A stretch of 6,967 bases of DNA, from positions 561-7,527 of the forward strand of contig QIAK01000190.1 of the NCBI GenBank assembly GCA_003225515.1. The letters are read 5' to 3'. The stretch's first letter is position 1. The number at the start of each line of letters is the position of its first letter. The DNA comes from Acidobacteriota bacterium. GTDB taxonomy: Bacteria > Acidobacteriota > Terriglobia > Terriglobales > Acidobacteriaceae. This document shows positions 5,085 to 6,967 of the stretch, piece after piece. The translations under genes were made by a program, and so were the position numbers. A model generated the notes under the pieces. That model saw only the letters and a program-made list of their open reading frames with translations. It was not told the origin of the DNA and did not search any database.

Positions 5085-6967
5085 CTACTTCAGTCCATTC
5101 GCCGTCGAGAGGATGAAGATATGGTCGTCGGCCGGGTATTGGCCGATCTGACTGTCTCCGCCGAACACCACGAGATCATTCTTTGAGACGCTGTAGAACG
5201 CTGAGTGAAAATAGCGTTCAGGCGCAGTGCCTGTAGCTTTTTCGGAACTCCACGCGGGAGTGCCTCCAAGGCTATTGGCATTGGTCAGGATCCAGCTGTC
5301 CCAGAGGAAGCGCGTTCCATTAATGGCGTTGATTCCGCCATACATGATCATGCGATTGTTGGCCGCGTCGTAGACCGTACTTTGGCCAGTCCGTCCGTTC
5401 GGAGGTGTCCCGGTCGGCGCGAACTGTCTCCAGCGCGGCGTTCCGGCCTGTCCGTTCGCATTGGAGAGAGCCCAGAGGTCGGAGAAGCCTGCTCCGCCCG
5501 CGTCGCCGGCATAGAGCAGCAGAACATTATTCACGGAGTCGTAAATCACGCTGGCGTTCTCGCGGGCTGCCGGCGGCGTGTTGGCGGGATTGAGCTTGGT
5601 CCATGTAGGTGTACCGCCTTCGCCATTCGCGTTGGTCAGAACCCAGACATCCTGAAAATATCCGGAAGAGCAATTTGTGCCACCGAAAACAATCAGAACA
5701 TTGCGGAGAGGATCGTAGGCTGCCGCGTGATCCATACGCGCCGGAGGAATCTTGCCCGAAGCAGTAATGCTGAGCCAAGCAGGCGCGCCATTGGCGGAAT
5801 TGGCATCGTCGAGAAGCCACAGGTCATTCAGGCAACTGGTCGTGCTCGTGCCGCCGCCAAAAATAATCATGCGGTCGCTGTTCGAATCATAAAGCCCGCT
5901 CTGTCCAAAGCGTGGGGCTGGAGGCGTGCCAGACGGAAACACCTGCACCCAATTCATGCCGACCAGCGATGCCTGCCCTGAGGCGACAACCCCAACCTCT
6001 GCCCAGACATCGTTCAAGGGGCTCAATCCCGCGCCTGCTGGTTGTCCGCCAAATACGATCATCTGGTCGGAGACGGCATCGTATCCTGCACTCGGGTGAG
6101 ACCGCGGTGCCGGGCCATATTGAGACCAGGTTGATCCCGAGCCCAGTCCGTTGGCATTGGTCAGCGCAAAGACATGATCATCGGTGTAGGTCACGGGAAG
6201 TTGGCTGGTCCCGCCGAAGATCACCGCCTTTTTGGAAACTGGATCGTAGATCGCAGCATGACTGGCCCGATACGGGCCTGGGTCGGTAGAAACCAATTGT
6301 GTCCACGCCGGATTTCCGCCGATCCCATTCGCGTCGCTCAGAATCCACGTATCGTTCCTGGAACTCCCACCCATTCCGCCATGGATCACCATCTGATTGT
6401 TGGCAGCGTCGTAGAACGCAACGTGACCGCTGCGCGCGGCCGGGGCGGTACCGCTGGGGAACTGTTGCGTCCAGGTGGGAGTGCCGGTGGTTCCGGTAGC
6501 GTTGGAGAGAGTCCACACGTCGTTGGTTTTGGACGTGCCCCCGCCCCCAAAGATTGTCATGACGTGATCGACGGAATCGTAGATTGCGGCGCTCTGGGAA
6601 CGGGCGCTCGGCGGAGTGCCAAGAGGTTGGGCCTGATTCCAGGTGGGAGTTCTGGTGGAACCATCAGCGTTGCTGAGAATCCATAGATCGTTGTAGTAAT
6701 TGCCCGTGCAATCCGTGCCGCCGAAAATCACCATCGTATTTGTGCTGGAGTCATAGACGGCTGTGTGGCCCTCTCGGACTGGCGGAAGCGTGCCGGCTGG
6801 GGTGAGCAGAGACCATGTGGCTGTGCCGCCAACCGAATTCGGATTCGTGAGAGTCCAGAGTTCGTTCACGCAGGGTCCGGGAAAGCCTGTCCCGCCGCCA
6901 AAAACGATCATTCGATTGGAAGCGCGATTGTAAACGGCGGTGTGTCCGAATCGATCATGCGGCGGGG
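5085..6967 (-). CDS. Kelch-repeat beta-propeller protein, 5'-truncated
   Basis: The reading frame is open from the right edge of the window (first full codon at 6965) to a TAG at 5085-5087, giving 626 visible residues. The ATG at 6911 is inside a repeat: the 18 codons before it read PPHDRFGHTAVYNRASNR, which is the front half of a blade, so the true start lies beyond 6967. Eleven kelch-type blades are visible. Each follows the pattern P-x-x-R...YD...N-x-M-x-x-FGG, then ND-x-W-x-L-x-NANG, then G-x-P-x-W. Blades are about 55-63 residues. The last stops after LSTANGLK without its final strand, as expected if another strand closes the ring. Only four cysteines are present (residues 32, 86, 378, 432). 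Such proteins bind ligands or partners and are often exported; the signal peptide would be outside the window. No catalytic site is evident, so the common 'galactose oxidase' label for this fold should not be read as activity. Confidence 0.93.
   Translation of the reverse strand, partial: PPHDRFGHTAVYNRASNRMIVFGGGTGFPGPCVNELWTLTNPNSVGGTATWSLLTPAGTLPPVREGHTAVYDSSTNTMVIFGGTDCTGNYYNDLWILSNADGSTRTPTWNQAQPLGTPPSARSQSAAIYDSVDHVMTIFGGGGTSKTNDVWTLSNATGTTGTPTWTQQFPSGTAPAARSGHVAFYDAANNQMVIHGGMGGSSRNDTWILSDANGIGGNPAWTQLVSTDPGPYRASHAAIYDPVSKKAVIFGGTSQLPVTYTDDHVFALTNANGLGSGSTWSQYGPAPRSHPSAGYDAVSDQMIVFGGQPAGAGLSPLNDVWAEVGVVASGQASLVGMNWVQVFPSGTPPAPRFGQSGLYDSNSDRMIIFGGGTSTTSCLNDLWLLDDANSANGAPAWLSITASGKIPPARMDHAAAYDPLRNVLIVFGGTNCSSGYFQDVWVLTNANGEGGTPTWTKLNPANTPPAARENASVIYDSVNNVLLLYAGDAGGAGFSDLWALSNANGQAGTPRWRQFAPTGTPPNGRTGQSTVYDAANNRMIMYGGINAINGTRFLWDSWILTNANSLGGTPAWSSEKATGTAPERYFHSAFYSVSKNDLVVFGGDSQIGQYPADDHIFILSTANGLK
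5088..6110 (-). repeat. Second six-blade kelch propeller (blades 6-11)
   Basis: This is the C-terminal set of six kelch blades. Blades 7, 8, 9, 10 and 11 match blades 1, 2, 3, 4 and 5 of the preceding set: the glycine pair of each blade recurs 346-347 residues later, and 351 later for the last. Blade 6, the first of this set, is the most divergent: its NANG linker is replaced by EVGVVASGQASLVGMNW. The boundary is placed at the APR that opens blade 6 and is approximate. Confidence 0.75.
6111..6967 (-). repeat. First kelch propeller, visible blades 1-5
   Basis: Five kelch blades are visible and the set continues past the right edge. By the six-blade spacing, one more blade, equivalent to blade 6, should lie just beyond 6967. 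Blade 5 ends in DDHVFALTNANGLG, matching DDHIFILSTANGLK at the end of blade 11, which supports blade 5 as the last blade of this ring. Confidence 0.7.

Noticed and set aside
5205..5981. Open frame on the plus strand (258 codons) opposite the kelch gene
   Set aside because: It reflects the repeat periodicity and codon bias of the kelch gene. No domain or start signal supports it.
6909..6911. ATG at 6911 as the start of the kelch gene
   Set aside because: It lies inside a blade and the upstream 18 codons encode the matching front half, so the frame continues out of the window.
5085..6967. Galactose oxidase enzyme activity for the kelch protein
   Set aside because: The propeller fold is shared, but the four cysteines are accounted for as paired loop residues and no copper-site pattern is visible.

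Overview
This window holds four protein-coding genes and no RNA genes, mobile elements or CRISPR arrays that I can see. Two genes are cut by the window edges. GC content looks mid-to-high 50s by eye and coding density is high. The combination of tandem DHOR-type di-heme cytochromes, a polytopic membrane protein ending in TPRs, and a long exported-looking kelch protein with Asn-Ala-Asn-Gly linkers suggests a free-living Gram-negative soil bacterium. Acidobacteriota is my best guess, but this is an inference from gene style, not from a marker gene.

Left part (1-2465, plus strand): two tandem paralogous genes for di-heme c-type cytochromes of the DHOR / DUF1111 family (MauG/CcP-like, 'thiol oxidoreductase' COG3488). 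The first is truncated at its 5' end by the window. The second is complete, has a good ribosome binding site, and carries an export signal with a lipobox-like LAAC. They lie 35 bases apart on the same strand, so they are probably co-transcribed and act in the periplasm or at the outer membrane. A strong hairpin (2510-2537) with T-rich tails on both sides ends this unit and also the convergent gene to its right.

Middle (2557-4893, minus strand): one large membrane protein with roughly 10-12 hydrophobic segments, a GT-C-like first loop (QDFDLGW), a soluble region with GGYL and IDGR motifs, and a C-terminal TPR array. A possible role is glycan or polymer transfer at the membrane, but the substrate is unknown.

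Right part (5085-6967, minus strand, 5' end outside the window): a kelch-repeat beta-propeller protein with eleven visible blades. Blade-by-blade comparison shows a super-repeat of six blades (about 346 residues). Its only four cysteines fall at the same places in both copies, which points to two tandem six-bladed propellers. A terminator-like hairpin separates this gene from the membrane-protein gene downstream.

I see no evidence for a multi-gene undescribed system. The most informative signals are the duplicated propeller with its cysteine pairs and the differences between the two tandem cytochromes.
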